A DNA stretch of 64,000 nucleotides from Aculops lycopersici. Lineage: Eukaryota; Arthropoda; Arachnida; Trombidiformes; Eriophyidae. A program made the translations under genes and the position numbers. Below the pieces are notes generated by a model that saw only the letters and a program-made list of their open reading frames with translations, was not told where the DNA came from and ran no database searches. The stretch's first letter is position 1. Each line of letters opens with the position of its first letter. Positions 55,734 to 64,000 of the stretch are shown here, piece after piece. The stretch is taken from NCBI GenBank assembly GCA_015350385.1, contig WNKI01000002.1:779852-843851 (forward strand), written 5' to 3'.

Positions 55734-58586
55734 TCATATGTACAGACTCCCGGCAAATACAATATCTCTTTTGATAAATGAAATTGCATCAGCAAATTTG
55801 CTTTCTAAATCAGTATTTCCGATGACTCTACTCGCTTGACACATTTGCCTAAGTAATTCCTCGAGACGACGCATGCATCTGATAATTGAACCTTCGTAGG
55901 CGTCTGTTTGTTTGCAAACAGTAGCAAACGAGGCTCCTTTGGACCAAGCGTAAACCACATCCATCAAGCTGGTCTTGAACTTTTCAATATATTCTTGAGT
56001 ATCGATATCTAGATTTGACTCCTTGGCAACAGTTGCGATCCTCTTGGCGAGATCTTGCATAACTTTTAGGGGCTGTTGTAGTTCATTAGTCAATCTTGCA
56101 GGCTCTTCAGACTTCTCGTCGAACACAAAGCAACTTAGCAAAGAATTAATCTGGTGGGGGGTCAAAGAGGCAAAGGCCCCATTGAACAGCATCTCAGAGA
56201 GTAGTAATTCGTCGCCACTTGTGATTTCGCATGCAACTCGACCCTTGAGTTCGATTACATCGGTTTCGGAACAATAACCTAACCGCCTGAGAACTTGCTT
56301 CATATTTTTCAGCTCAGTCATTTGGATTGAGTTCTTGGCATTCTTGAGTTCTAGTTTCTTCTTATCGATCTCCACCAACAACTGTTGCTTCTGTTGAAAT
56401 TGATGTAAAGCTTGGTCACTAACTGGGCCTAGTGTCTTGAGTCGCTCTTCATAGTTGAGTATCTTCTTGAGAAGCGATGTGAACTCCTCAGTTTTGATGC
56501 CCATATCCTCGACCGGATCCAGAGGTGCAAAAGATCCTTCGGACTTCTTGCGAAGCGAACCAAGGGTTCGCATAACACTCTCTTTGGCCTCCTTTGTAGT
56601 TAGAGCATCTTGAAGTCTAACTTTGTAGGAGCTGAGATCAATCACATTCTGAGGGCTGAGTTTGACTATCACAGGGATACTACCTTCGTTTGAAGATGGT
56701 GTCAGAGCATTGGTCCTCTCATATTGAATCTTGTCTACAGAAACGAGAGCTTCGATGATAATCTCATCCTCATCACGCCCTCGTTTACGACTGTTATTGG
56801 CATTGTTGATCTGTTGCACCTTATGGCCTAGACACATTGCCCAGTCTAGGTGGATGCCATCATCGGATAATATCTTGATTGGTCTACCCTCATTCAAAAA
56901 GTTCTTCATATAGTGAGGCCTTTGGTATATTGCTAGATACTCTCGGTTGAGCTCTTTGAGTTTCTCACAAAGATGCACGTGAGATCTAACCTTTGCCTCA
57001 TCTTGTATTGCTATTTCGTTATAACTCGATTGAAGTTGGTTGATTTCAGACTCAAGCTGAGGTACCTTAGCTAGATTCTGATAGTTGTAGAAACTCTGCT
57101 GTAACATGTAATCTGGATTGACACCCTCAACTCTAATGAGATTCAAGATCATATTGTAGGTAAGGTGAAATGCACTATTCAGTGCGTCAGGTTGGCCGCA
57201 TAGTAGATTCTTACCAACATCACTAGTTATCTTCTCATCAAGCATTAAAATGACAATACCTTTCTCGTCAAGACCTCTTCTTCCGGCTCGTCCACTCATC
57301 TGAATGAACTCTCCTGATGAGATGTATCTAAAGTCCTTTCCGTCGAATTTTCTAATGGCACTGAAGATGACTGTTTTGGCTGGCATATTGAGACCCATAG
57401 CGAAGGTCTCTGTTGCGAAGAGCACCTTGATTAGACCTTCACCGAAAAGAATTTCGGTTATCTCCTTGATGATCGGCAATAGACCACCATGGTGAATACC
57501 GATACCATTTCTTAGCAGGGCGATTGTATTTCTTACTTGTGGAAGAGTTCTATCCTCTTCACTTAGTACCTTTATAGCTTCGTTGAAAATGAGCTCAACC
57601 TTCTCTATGTCCTCTTCATCGTTAAACATCTCATTCTTTAGTCTAGCGGCATGAAGCTCGCACTCTTTCTTGCTAAAACTAAACACAATGATGGGCACAA
57701 AGTTTTTTGTCTTTGCAGCCTTGATTACTTTCTCCAAATTACTAGCTATGGCTTCTTTGTCATTCAAGAATCTACGACGCTTCATGTCTGGTCCACCGCC
57801 ACCTGGCTTTTCGGCTGGTTTTAGTGAATTCATTGCTGTCTCGAATTTATCCTTGTTGAGACCATCTTTGTCGACAACCTTATAAATGAGTCCGCCTGCA
57901 TAAATATGTTGTTCCAATGGAACTGGTCGATACTCAGTATAAACCACGTGACAGGTTTGATGATGTATGTATGAGATCCACTCGGCAAATTGGCGAGCAT
58001 TAGGAATGGTTGCTGATAGGAATACATAATGTACATTGTCGGGCAAGAGGATGATTGTTTCCTCCCATACAACTCCACGTTCTTTGTCTCTCATGTAGTG
58101 GATTTCATCGAATATAACCCATCCGACTTCACGCATAATCTCGTTACCCCTGAACAACATTTGCCTGAGAATTTCTGTTGTCATAATTAGACATGATGCC
58201 GTTGGATTGTTTGTTACATCTCCAGTTATGAGACCTACGTCGGTGAATTTCTCCTCAAACTCCCGATACTTTTGATTACTCAATGCCTTGATAGGTGTGG
58301 TATAGATAACTCGCTGTCCATTTTTGAGACATTTCGCGATTGCATACTCAGCTACCACAGTTTTACCCGCCGAAGTGTGAGCCGAAACTAGAACACTCTG
58401 TTCGTTTTCAATACATAAAATGGATCTTTCTTGAAACGAGTCTAATTTGAACTCATACTCTCTAGCTGGCTCATAATTTGGTTGTTGCTTGTAATCTCTG
58501 AGGCCCCCGTATTCCGTTTCGGCTGGCGTTGCAACCTCATGCGTGCAACCCTTGTCTGGTACTTCGAGTTCATAGATATTGGCCAT
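55734..58586 (-). CDS. MTR4: MTR4 exosome RNA helicase (MTREX / SKIV2L2)
   Basis: Single-exon, 950 aa; human 1042, the difference being a shorter N-terminus. MTR4 is the nuclear DExH helicase of TRAMP/NEXT/PAXT complexes that feeds RNA to the exosome, including rRNA spacers and microRNA by-products. Visible: GCTHEVATP (13-21), Walker A AHTSAGKT (69-76), TTPIKALSNQKYREF, DEIHYMRD (160-167), SAT (191-193), FSFSKKECE, GIGIHHGGLLP, FATETFAMGLNMPA, and motif VI QMSGRAGRRG (429-438). Next come the arch/KOW insertion (about 520-720) and the C-terminal DSHCT helical domain. All helicase motifs are intact. MTR4 rather than SKI2 is chosen for the GCTHEVA start, KFDGKDFR and overall identity. Convergent with RanBP3, 23 bp between stops. 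Confidence 0.97.
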   Translation of the reverse strand: MANIYELEVPDKGCTHEVATPAETEYGGLRDYKQQPNYEPAREYEFKLDSFQERSILCIENEQSVLVSAHTSAGKTVVAEYAIAKCLKNGQRVIYTTPIKALSNQKYREFEEKFTDVGLITGDVTNNPTASCLIMTTEILRQMLFRGNEIMREVGWVIFDEIHYMRDKERGVVWEETIILLPDNVHYVFLSATIPNARQFAEWISYIHHQTCHVVYTEYRPVPLEQHIYAGGLIYKVVDKDGLNKDKFETAMNSLKPAEKPGGGGPDMKRRRFLNDKEAIASNLEKVIKAAKTKNFVPIIVFSFSKKECELHAARLKNEMFNDEEDIEKVELIFNEAIKVLSEEDRTLPQVRNTIALLRNGIGIHHGGLLPIIKEITEILFGEGLIKVLFATETFAMGLNMPAKTVIFSAIRKFDGKDFRYISSGEFIQMSGRAGRRGLDEKGIVILMLDEKITSDVGKNLLCGQPDALNSAFHLTYNMILNLIRVEGVNPDYMLQQSFYNYQNLAKVPQLESEINQLQSSYNEIAIQDEAKVRSHVHLCEKLKELNREYLAIYQRPHYMKNFLNEGRPIKILSDDGIHLDWAMCLGHKVQQINNANNSRKRGRDEDEIIIEALVSVDKIQYERTNALTPSSNEGSIPVIVKLSPQNVIDLSSYKVRLQDALTTKEAKESVMRTLGSLRKKSEGSFAPLDPVEDMGIKTEEFTSLLKKILNYEERLKTLGPVSDQALHQFQQKQQLLVEIDKKKLELKNAKNSIQMTELKNMKQVLRRLGYCSETDVIELKGRVACEITSGDELLLSEMLFNGAFASLTPHQINSLLSCFVFDEKSEEPARLTNELQQPLKVMQDLAKRIATVAKESNLDIDTQEYIEKFKTSLMDVVYAWSKGASFATVCKQTDAYEGSIIRCMRRLEELLRQMCQASRVIGNTDLESKFADAISFIKRDIVFAGSLYI

Positions 58587-58608
58587 AGGTATTAGTAATT
58601 ATGTTAGA

Positions 58609-58614
58609 TTTATT
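58609..58614 (-). promoter_or_regulatory. Candidate poly(A) signal of the secreted protein gene
   Basis: AATAAA on the minus strand 188 nt after the stop at 58802 and only 23 nt upstream of the MTR4 start codon. If used, that transcript ends inside the MTR4 promoter. Confidence 0.35.
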
Positions 58615-58801
58615 AATTAGATTGAGTTAACTGAAAGATAAATATCAGCTGGAATAAATAAAAAATACGAGCTCCTTAAAGTGAGGACTGAATCAGATGC
58701 AAGTCAATGGTTGAAGCACGTGAGTTTCTCTGCCAAAAGCGTGGGATGCGCTGCTGCGCGCCCAGGAAGCCTGCGAATCGCTTCCACACTTGTACCTGCT
58801 T

Positions 58802-59812
58802 TCACATTTGCTCTTGATTATTTTTTGAGGAACCGAGTTGCCAACGGCTATAATCGCCCACCTGGTGGGGATTCTTGAAAAAATTGGGGTCGGGCCTACG
58901 ACAGTTCCTGTTGTCCTTACAAAAGTCACGACCAAAAGCTCGCTCAATTGTGTAGCCTCTTTGGTAGAAGTTGTCTCTTGCTTTCTTCTTTGGATCATAC
59001 CCGAACTCAATACCCCAACCGTGACCCCAGTACTTCCATGGACCATTACCATAGAGCTTTACGTCGTCATGTATTGCTCTATGATAATACATTCGGACTC
59101 TGACAATCCCATCTCTGGGTGGCTTCTTCATCATGTTATTGTGCAATCTAACTGCATCATTGGCGGACTTTGATTGCACTCCCGGTTTCAAAGCCTCGTC
59201 TCTACCGTAAAGAGTTGCACCTGTTATTCGACTGCCCTTAACAGTTCCCCTATTGTCGTCCCCAAATAAGATCGCATTCTCCTCGACAGGATCGTATGAG
59301 GTCAGCAGTCTTAATGTTGGCGAGTACTCAGCTTGTGATGCAACTTGAAAGGGTATTTCCATTTGGGCTTTCTTCCGGTTATAAGGTCTTGCCAGAGACA
59401 TCAGATTTGGATCGATCGTCCAGCCTTCCTCCCTGATAATCTGTTGCTGCTGAATGGGTTCACTCCGATCTATGGTCTCGCCATCAATTAGGGCATTGAA
59501 CGGATCCGATGCTTTGGTCTCTCGGTAAAACTCATTCAACAATCGAATATCTTCACGATCTAAGGAGCCAAGAGCGCTTGGCCGGCCAAAAGCTCGATGG
59601 CTTCTAGTCTCTCTGTAGCGAGAAGTATGAGTTTGTGGCATTGGTCTTGAATCTTGAGCCAACTCGAAGGCTTGATCTGGAGATATTGCTCCATTTTCGG
59701 TAACATATCGCATTCTATTTGTAACCGGAGAACCTCGCACCTGACTAGTTGCCAAGTAGATTGGGTAGAGTAGTGACACTATGACAATTGATTGAATTAT
59801 TTCCATCGCCAC
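58802..59812 (-). CDS. Unrecognised secreted protein, 336 aa
   Basis: Intronless. A clear signal peptide (MEIIQSIVIVSLLYPIYLATS) opens the frame; two Met codons (residues 1 and 3) are possible starts. I do not recognise the family. The middle is polar with many Arg pairs. The last third has a distinctive aromatic/Gly stretch (YGNGPWKYWGHGWGIEFGYDP, about 251-271). Then comes ERAFGRDFCKDNRNCRRPDPNFF, with the only two cysteines of the mature chain, which could form one disulfide. RAFGR occurs twice (73-77 and about 291-295). Possible roles include extracellular matrix or a peptide precursor, but there is no firm evidence. It lies between MTR4 and CCR4 on the same strand, 215 bp from MTR4. Confidence 0.6.
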   Translation of the reverse strand: MAMEIIQSIVIVSLLYPIYLATSQVRGSPVTNRMRYVTENGAISPDQAFELAQDSRPMPQTHTSRYRETRSHRAFGRPSALGSLDREDIRLLNEFYRETKASDPFNALIDGETIDRSEPIQQQQIIREEGWTIDPNLMSLARPYNRKKAQMEIPFQVASQAEYSPTLRLLTSYDPVEENAILFGDDNRGTVKGSRITGATLYGRDEALKPGVQSKSANDAVRLHNNMMKKPPRDGIVRVRMYYHRAIHDDVKLYGNGPWKYWGHGWGIEFGYDPKKKARDNFYQRGYTIERAFGRDFCKDNRNCRRPDPNFFKNPHQVGDYSRWQLGSSKNNQEQM

Positions 59813-60695
59813 CTTTGCAACAAACTACTACTGAGTTGAGAAACTCTATTCTCCCGATCAAAACTGACATCTTCCCGTCTCCAGGTCGAACTGAACTAAG
59901 TCGCCAACTCAACAACTCTTGAACAATCAGAGAAGATTAATACACGAAGCGGAGGTGATTATGATTGTTGAGACTGAAAAGTTGACCAACTCGGAAGCAG
60001 CTGAAAATTCAAATACTATCTCAAATGCTATCATCACGCAATAACCAAAAACTTTCCTTTCCTTTTCAATTGTCAAGTTATGCAACTGACTGGACGGCTT
60101 TTGCAGAGTTTGGTAATCACCAGAGCATAAAAGTCAATGCTCCTACCTGAGAGTTGACACTCTCGCTATAACCACTCAAGATTGCCAAGACAAAACCTGA
60201 GATTGTTGTGCAGTCTACCGGCCGTTGGGTGATTGTGAACAGGTGAACAGCGGACTGTGAGCTACAGCTCACTCTTACTAGATCCGGTCCAAGAGCAAAT
60301 ACACTTGTGGATTCCAGTGTTTCGTGTAAACCGTCCACATTCGTGAGCGCCGAGTCCAAGTTCACAGGTGTAGATTTATGCAACATACTTGAGCTTAATG
60401 TTGAAACAATTGACAACCCTAGCTCACAAACTATTTTCATCAAATTTCGAGCAGCTAGTAAGATAGTAGTGACAATACATTAGTAATTGACTAGTCTGGA
60501 TTGCCCGACTTAAGAGGTTAGTCGATGTGCGACCGAAGGACGAGACGACAATGTGGTCGCCTTGCTTGTCAAGACTCATAACAAACCTAACAGCTAGATT
60601 GGAACGTTGCAGCAGAGACAGTTTTCAGCAAGAGTAAAGCTTTTTGAAAGGAGAATGAGAGATAATTTAGACGCTTTGAAACATAGTTTTTGATT
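59813..60695. other. Intergenic, no gene supported
   Basis: Lies between the secreted protein start and the CCR4 stop. An open frame on the minus strand (60117-60443, 108 aa, starting MMKIVCELGLSIVSTLSSSM) has a signal-peptide-like start but no family match. The region probably holds the promoter of the secreted gene and the CCR4 3' UTR; no canonical AATAAA for CCR4 was found. Confidence 0.4.
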
Positions 60696-63417
60696 TTACA
60701 TCCCAAAATGGGGTTTTCTCATTGGGGTCGGAAAAAGGTCATTCTTTCTGTTGTGCTGTATGTGTTGGGGATTGTTGTGAAATTGTATTTGCTGCTGCGA
60801 ATGGTTTTGTAGCTGCTTATAACGATTCACGGGGGCGCTTCGGGGAGAGGGTAGGATTTCCAATTCCACGTATAACGGGAAATGGTCCGATGGGAAATAT
60901 GGGTGCGGTAGACCGGGTATCTTGTTTTCCACTAGCCATGTTTTGTCTAACCCGGAAACACCAAGTACCGACATAAGGTTCTTTGAGTAAAAAATGTAAT
61001 CAATCACACCTTTGAAGTCAAATCTATGGGTTGGATGATGAGAGGTAGATATTTAAAGATTGTTAGTATTCAAAGTTGATATACAGTTGACAAAGCAATA
61101 TATAGATTGAGGAATATAATACTTACGTGTAATTGGTATACGGCATAGCGCTCTCGCCGGTGTACGCCGTGGCAATCGAAAAAGGGTGGGTGTAATTGTT
61201 GGATTCTGAGTTGTTTGTGCTGTTGTTATTCCTACTATTGTAATTTGGGGCATTCTTGGTATTTGTTGGTCGCTGGCCTCCATTTCCATTAGAAGTATTT
61301 GTCAATGAGTCATTGGGTGATGCTTTGTTTTGTTGTGACGGATCATCCGAGGATGAGGCCGTCGATGAGGTTGATATAGTTGTCGAAATGGATGATGACT
61401 TCGACGACTGACCCGAATACTGATTAGTACATTGGTTTTGCTGTGAATGTTGCGAGTTTGCCAATGCTGATGATCTAGAGTTACAAATTTTCCTTAAACA
61501 GTCTTTGTAAGCTAACTCTTTAAAATCTTGATGGTCTGCTGATATGCCTCCATTGCTTAAAAACTCAACGACACTAGATTCCGGCAAGGAATTAAAATCT
61601 CCACATAATATAAGGGGTATAATATCAGAGCCGAGCTGATCCAGACGCACGTCGTCACCACCACCACCACCACCACCCGAGTCGTCCTGCTCCTCGAAGC
61701 TATTTGTTGATGTTGCTGCGTTTGTTACCGCCGTCGAGGATGACGTTGACGAAGGCCGACCGCCACCAATATGGTTTTGGCCGCCACCACCGCTCGAATG
61801 TTGTTGTAGTTGGTTTGACGGAGTGCCATTTTTGAGGTAATATTGCTTGATTGAGTTGATACTCTCACCACTACTTGCTAAAAGATCTTTTGCGGCTTGA
61901 TTTGCAATGGCTTGTAGTTCATGCGTCAACATGATCGTCTGTATTAGTTTCACATCACAAAACTCTGGATCCCAGTGAATATGGGCTGTGCAAACTAGCA
62001 GTCTTTGTTGATGTAAGGGTTGTGAGCTAACATTTATAGTTGAAGTGTTGTTCGTCAAGCTAGCGCCGCCATCCCCTGAGCCAGCGCTACCGCCGCCGCC
62101 ACCACCGGCTCCGCTGCCACCAGTCCCATTGTCCGAGCTAACTTTCGAGGAGGGTAAGTAGGAGGCGATGCTAGCGCTGCCAGGTCCACCACCAGAGCCA
62201 CTGCTGCTTCCACCAGGTTGAAATGAATCGAAGGCTCCATCTTTAATTTGTAGTAATGCAACTAATGCTATATTGTCTTTGGTCATAACTCTATTTAACA
62301 TATCATCCGAGCCCTCGGCGTTAGCCATGGCCAATTGGTTAAATTCAATTAAATGCTCTGTTACTAATGAGAATTTACTTGTTTTGTAGAAAATGGCACA
62401 ACCATCGACATGTTTCCGCTCAAATTCCGACATCGTTTTTGCTCTTGATTTTGGTGAGAAAATACCTTCATAACCTTCGGCTTGTAGTTCGCGTAGGAAA
62501 TAATCGTGATATTGTTCAGTTTCAACTTCTTGTAGTGCTATTATATCTGCAGAGTAAGCTTTCAATTCTTCTAAAATAGATTGTTTCCTATATTCCCAAC
62601 TTAACGCCCAAGCTGGACAATAGCCATACAATTGTCTAGTTGCGTATTTATCACATAAAACATTATAACACATCGTAGTAAACATACATGATGGTTTAGT
62701 TCTATCGACGGGCTGATCAACCAAAACCCAAGGCCTCTGTGGTGGCCTTGGCGCTGGGTATTGGGCTGCAAAGTGTTCAAGCAAATGGGTGACTAATTTT
62801 TGTGTACCCTTCGACTCTTGGTAAATTTGTAAAAGTTCAGGCGTTAGAGAGGGATTTCCTTTTAAGCCTAATCTTCTTAAATGAAACAATTTTCCCATTT
62901 CTAATGGTAATGTCCTTAATTGATTGTCATTCACTAATAGCTCCTCTAAGAGTATTAATTCACCTATTTCACGAGGTAAACCGCGCAATTTATTTGAAGA
63001 TAAATCTAGACGACGTAGATGGGTTAATCTACCAATATCAGGTGGTATCCTAGTTAGGCAATTATCATTCAAATATAATGAGGTTAGATGTGTCATGTTC
63101 CATAAGGATGGTGATAAATTACGAACTGAACCAACGATGACTAAACCGAACCAGGGGTCCGGCTTTCGTCCGCTGGCAGCGTCTTCAGGTGACATGATAA
63201 CATGATTACGTTGTTGTAGTAACAATTGGTTTGTGCTATGGTGATTGTGATGCAATTGATTATGGTGGTGGTGTGGCGTATTCGTTTGGGATTGATTGTG
63301 TAACGATGTCGATAAGTTGTGTTGGTTCGAGGTTAACATTGCGGATGTTGATAGGTTTGTCGCATTTTGTTGTTGTTGTTGTTGCTGCTGGTATTGTTGG
63401 TGGTGATGGTGGTGCAT
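60696..63417 (-). CDS. CNOT6: CCR4-NOT deadenylase subunit 6 (CCR4/CNOT6), two exons
   Basis: Exons 63417-61127 and 61023-60696 (minus strand) join in phase 2 to 872 aa; intron 103 bp, GTAAGT...ATAG. The join gives NYTFDFKGVIDYIFYS, as in human CNOT6. It shortens mRNA poly(A) tails within the CCR4-NOT complex. Visible: His/Gln-rich N-terminus; leucine-rich repeats (about 88-200, LTSLYLNDNCLTRIPPDIG) that bind CAF1; then the endonuclease/exonuclease/phosphatase domain with LQEVETEQY (Glu about 297), HIHWDPEFCDVKLIQ, CGDFNSLPES and SDHF. All catalytic residues are present. Human is 557 aa; the excess comes from Gly/Ser/Asn-rich inserts in the nuclease domain. The ATG at 63417 was chosen because the only earlier in-frame codon is a TTG and a stop lies just upstream. 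Confidence 0.95.
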
Positions 63418-64000
63418 TATAATCTTACTTCCAAGGGGCAATTTTGTTTTTAGTTATTTCTTCTACGTTTGTGATGGTAATGATAATATAGACGACTCTT
63501 CAAATGTTAACGCTGTTGTCGGTTAGTTAGGCCGGAATAGCTGGCTCGTGTTGTTGGCTGAATATAATATGGGAGTTTGTCTTCTTCTCTTGTCCTAGTT
63601 CTTTTCTAACTCTGTTTGTCTGTCTCTCGTTCGCCCTTTCTATCTCTATCTCTCTCCGTCCCTTTCTCTCATTCAATCGATTGCGCTCCCCTTCTGAGAT
63701 AATAAGACGATAGTCTATAGGCTGGTCAGGTGTTTGGGTCAATATGTGTGTTTCTGTAAGTTTGATAATATATCTGGTAGTGGTGAAAGAGACAGTTGTG
63801 GTAGTATAATAATAATAATAAGTTTGTGATAGTAAAGAGAGAAGAGCTACCAAGTTGATAGTTGATGTGTGCAGTGGAATAAATACGATAGACGACGACG
63901 ATGTTCAAAGGAGAGAGAGAGAGAGAGAGGGAGAGAAAAGCAGAGAATAACCAACACAAATGTACGCCTGAGGGAGAGGGACAGCTGCAAACACTGTGCT
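63418..64000. other. CCR4 5' region
   Basis: Probable 5' UTR and promoter, with CT/GA-rich DNA and a (GA)n run at 63911-63930. No coding feature is supported up to the window end. Confidence 0.5.

Noticed and set aside
60117..60443. 108-codon minus-strand frame with signal-peptide-like start
   Set aside because: No family and no poly(A) or promoter signal; it lies in the expected 5' region of the secreted gene.
1..64000. CRISPR arrays, operons, rRNA
   Set aside because: None seen; gene structure is eukaryotic throughout.

Overview
This is a 64 kb piece of an animal nuclear genome, most probably an arthropod. The evidence is spliced genes with GT-AG introns, AATAAA poly(A) signals, an arthropod-style TATA + TCAGTC initiator at 6039-6078, a Shaw-type potassium channel and a clarin. 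Base composition is near neutral. I cannot name the species; a mite or other small arthropod is a guess. Two assembly gaps (32843-33175 and 45366-45385) sit in or beside TC/GA microsatellites.

Layout. 1-5131: Helitron transposon with a decayed Rep-helicase gene (at least two frameshifts) and a recognisable 3' end. 6157-7152: CTU1/NCS6 tRNA thiolase. 9160-13814: clarin-type four-transmembrane protein, three coding exons. 14347-15096: ALG-2/PDCD6 penta-EF-hand protein, two exons. 15244-16155 (-): leucine-rich-repeat protein. 16940-18997: INO80E-like chromatin-remodelling subunit with a very long Gln/Asn-rich tail. 21797-36325: Shaw/Kv3 potassium channel in six coding exons, with a 9.76 kb intron between the pore exon and the S6 exon. 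37186-37815: small secreted cysteine protein resembling an interrupted TIL domain. 39708-42338 (-): intronless M1 aminopeptidase. 42339-51426: about 9 kb without a recognisable gene, holding microsatellites, hairpins and repeated ETS-like motifs. 51427-54330 (-): Drosha. 54682-55710 (+): RanBP3-like. 55734-58586 (-): MTR4 exosome helicase. 58802-59812 (-): unrecognised secreted protein. 60696-63417 (-): CCR4/CNOT6 deadenylase, two exons.

Two gene styles alternate. Housekeeping genes (CTU1, Drosha, RanBP3, MTR4, CCR4) are compact, have no or one small intron, and may have extremely short 3' UTRs. The membrane-protein genes (clarin, Shaw) have long introns and long, low-complexity flanks. The right end groups four genes of RNA maturation, decay or nuclear export (Drosha, RanBP3, MTR4, CCR4). 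MTR4 and the exosome are known to degrade nuclear RNA fragments and CCR4 removes poly(A) tails, but a functional reason for the clustering is only inference.

I found no clearly new multi-gene system. The most unusual items are the many near-perfect short hairpins in noncoding DNA, a set of mutually exclusive stems at 38095-38144, the repeated ACTTCCGGT motif in the 42-51 kb gene desert, stop codons embedded in AATAAA, the interrupted TIL-like protein, and the 11-cysteine cluster plus PDZ-type C-terminus of the Shaw tail.
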